Shown piece after piece: positions 7,357-9,087 of a stretch of 9,087 bases of DNA. This DNA comes from Dysgonamonadaceae bacterium (GTDB lineage Bacteria > Bacteroidota > Bacteroidia > Bacteroidales > Azobacteroidaceae): assembly GCA_031284225.1 (NCBI GenBank), contig JAITAH010000348.1, forward strand, positions 1 through 9,087. The letters run 5' to 3'. The notes beneath the pieces are model-generated. The model saw only the letters and a program-made list of their open reading frames with translations, ran no database searches and was not told the DNA's origin. Position 1 is the first letter of the stretch. The number at the start of each line of letters is the position of its first letter. Made by a program: the position numbers and the translations under genes.

Positions 7357-9087
7357 TTATTGCGTTACAATCAATTTTTGAGCGTAGGTTTTTCCACCGA
7401 TATCTACTTTCAAAATATAGATTCCGGGAGTAGCATGGATGTCGTAATATCCCTTACCAACTACGATTTGATTGAATACTTTTTCAACTTCCCGACCGGT
7501 AAGGTCAATCAGCGTGCCGGTAGCTTGCCCTCTCAGATTACTGAAATCGAGTCCCAAAATACCGTTGGAAACCGTGCCGATAATCCGGATGTTTTCTTTC
7601 AACAGCGAAACCTTCGGGCTTACGATGCCTGTTGTTCCAAAATCGGTATCGTCGAAATCCGCAACCGTCGAAGCCAGTGTGGGAGCGGCAGAGATGGAGC
7701 CGTCGGCGGCCGGCGTACGGGTTTGTTCAAACAAATCGGTGTTGAGATCGTAATCTGCCAGCAAGGCGGGGTCGCCCAATTTCGTTACCGTACTGCCGTT
7801 GGTGAGCAGATAATACGGCATATCGTACAATTTACTCCACTTGATTCCTTCGCTGAAATCAATGCCTGAGTTTTCCAGTAAAGAATAATCGGGCTGTGCA
7901 TCTTCGTTGGCGATCCGATACATCCGGATATTGGATTTGGTGGGAATGTTTGGATTATCGACCGGCACAATGCCGCTGTCGTCGCCTTTAATCAAACCGA
8001 TCAACGAGTTTTTAACCGTTATTTGGGTTGCTTTGTTCGATCCTCCGCTGATGTCAACGGCGCCTTCGTTGCTGGCGCAGGCATTTCGGGCAAAGACCGA
8101 ATTAAAGATTTTCAGTTTCATATTTCCGCCATCAATGTCGAATCCCGCGCCATTGCCTGCATTGGAGCCGATATTTTCCACAAACAAACTGTTGACAAAG
8201 GTATAGGTAGCGTCGCCGCCAATCCACATGGGAGGTTTGTTCGTCATACTTTGATTTTTGGCTATGGTAGAGTTAATGAACGTTACCGTTGTATTGACGT
8301 CGCCCCATCCACGGATCAGACCGGCATGGCTCCACGATTTGTTATCGACAATGCCACAGGATTCAAAGGTGGTAGCGCCACCGGTGATAAAGGCAAGTCC
8401 GCCTTCGTATTCGCCTTCGCCGATAATTCCATTTTCATCCCAGTCTCCTCCTTTATTACTGCTGAGGACGGTGTAGTATAACCGGCGTGTACCGGCGCCG
8501 AACAAGCACAGCGCTCCTCCCCTGCCGCCAATGGCTTGATTGGCGGATATATTACAGTATTCATGGGTAATGTGTGCATCGCCGTCGGTAAACAAATAAC
8601 CGCCGCGGCTTTCGCCGGCACCACCGGCTGCCAAGTTATTCGTAGCTTCACATTTTTTGAAGGTTACTACCGGACCAGCCGGTGCATCAGCATTTTTCAC
8701 AATAAAAAAGGCTCCTCCGCGTCTGGCCTGGTTGCTATCGAAATAACACAACACAAAATCGACAACGCCGCTAAAGATTCTGGCGGCACCGCCATCGCCG
8801 TCGGCTTCGGTTTGGCGAGCGTCGCCATTCATAAAGCCCAAATTATCAAACACCAGTTTGGCGCCGTCAATCGGCTCCGGTTCAAGGTCGAACAAACGGG
8901 TTTTGCCTTCTCCGTCAAAGCCGGCATTATCCACCCCTGCCTTAATGGTTACATTTTTTGCAATGTGTACCGGGGCATTCAGGGTTACCCAACCGTCGAT
9001 AAAAATCACATCTCCTGTTTCTGCCTGTTCCAATGCGGCAGTCAGTTCCACATCCGTTGCGCCATTGGCTACACGGAAATCAGTCGC
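7357..9087 (-). CDS. Secreted parallel beta-helix protein with T9SS type A sorting domain (5'-partial)
   Basis: The frame is open to the window edge, so the true start lies outside; a GTG at 9051 is an internal valine codon, not a start. The visible 576 residues contain repeated short beta-helix rungs of the form (V/T)xFxNS or xFxxC, for example around residues 141-146, 239-244, 268-273, 295-300, 326-330 and 356-361, the later ones spaced about 27-31 residues apart. Interspersed GGA/GGY/GGL motifs (near 99, 124, 162, 190 and 229) recall polymorphic outer-membrane-protein and pectate-lyase-like right-handed helices. Residues about 497-576 form a T9SS C-terminal domain (LIDLTGREVEKVF, then PGIYILKV and a TYAQKLIVTQ end), which directs export across the outer membrane and surface attachment or release. 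I see no clear catalytic motif. The role could be an adhesin or polysaccharide-binding or cleaving protein; this is undecided. A hairpin separates it from the downstream enzyme operon, so it may be its own transcription unit. Confidence 0.85.
   Translation of the reverse strand, partial: ATDFRVANGATDVELTAALEQAETGDVIFIDGWVTLNAPVHIAKNVTIKAGVDNAGFDGEGKTRLFDLEPEPIDGAKLVFDNLGFMNGDARQTEADGDGGAARIFSGVVDFVLCYFDSNQARRGGAFFIVKNADAPAGPVVTFKKCEATNNLAAGGAGESRGGYLFTDGDAHITHEYCNISANQAIGGRGGALCLFGAGTRRLYYTVLSSNKGGDWDENGIIGEGEYEGGLAFITGGATTFESCGIVDNKSWSHAGLIRGWGDVNTTVTFINSTIAKNQSMTNKPPMWIGGDATYTFVNSLFVENIGSNAGNGAGFDIDGGNMKLKIFNSVFARNACASNEGAVDISGGSNKATQITVKNSLIGLIKGDDSGIVPVDNPNIPTKSNIRMYRIANEDAQPDYSLLENSGIDFSEGIKWSKLYDMPYYLLTNGSTVTKLGDPALLADYDLNTDLFEQTRTPAADGSISAAPTLASTVADFDDTDFGTTGIVSPKVSLLKENIRIIGTVSNGILGLDFSNLRGQATGTLIDLTGREVEKVFNQIVVGKGYYDIHATPGIYILKVDIGGKTYAQKLIVTQ

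Noticed and set aside
9049..9051. GTG start for the beta-helix protein
   Set aside because: The frame continues open to the window edge, and no signal peptide follows this codon, so the gene is simply truncated by the window.
1..9087. CRISPR array, tRNA or rRNA genes
   Set aside because: I saw no regularly spaced repeats, no cloverleaf-like sequence and no conserved rRNA segments anywhere in the window.

Overview
The window looks like chromosomal DNA of a Bacteroidetes bacterium, most likely a member of Bacteroidales that has a type IX secretion system (T9SS). Two proteins end in a T9SS type A sorting domain. Three neighbouring genes are Bacteroidetes-style carbohydrate-active enzymes arranged like part of a polysaccharide utilisation locus. 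A decayed IS4-type transposase of a kind I associate with Bacteroidetes lies at one end. T9SS tails argue against Bacteroides itself and suggest a relative of Porphyromonadaceae, Paludibacter or Dysgonomonas type. I cannot name the species. All real genes are on the minus strand, so transcription runs from right to left.

Layout in reading direction. Positions 9087-7357 hold the C-terminal 576 residues of a surface or secreted parallel beta-helix protein with a T9SS tail; its start lies beyond the window. Positions 7356-7192 are a 165-base intergenic gap with a strong near-perfect hairpin, which could be a terminator or a dispersed palindromic repeat. Positions 7191-566 are a compact three-gene enzyme operon. 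It contains a GH43 glycosidase with a CBM6 domain and a T9SS tail, a GH3 beta-glycosidase lipoprotein with an inserted PA14 domain, and a GH31 alpha-glycosidase with a signal peptide and no anchor. The gaps between them are 18 and 8 bases. Positions 531-56 are a transposase pseudogene in at least three frames with internal deletions. The last 55 bases hold nothing I can assign.

How the genes may work together (inference). GH43 (often alpha-L-arabinofuranosidase or beta-xylosidase), GH3 (often beta-glucosidase or beta-xylosidase) and GH31 with a WWLDATEPE active-site motif (seen in alpha-xylosidases) form an exo-acting set. It would suit trimming arabinosylated xyloglucan oligosaccharides, as in known xyloglucan loci. 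The sorting signals suggest a division of labour: GH43 outside the cell, GH3 membrane-anchored, GH31 in the periplasm. No SusC/SusD pair, endo-glucanase or regulator is visible here, so the substrate is unproven. I found no clearly new system. The items most worth a second look are the mixed secretion routes in one operon, the intergenic hairpin and the beta-helix T9SS protein.
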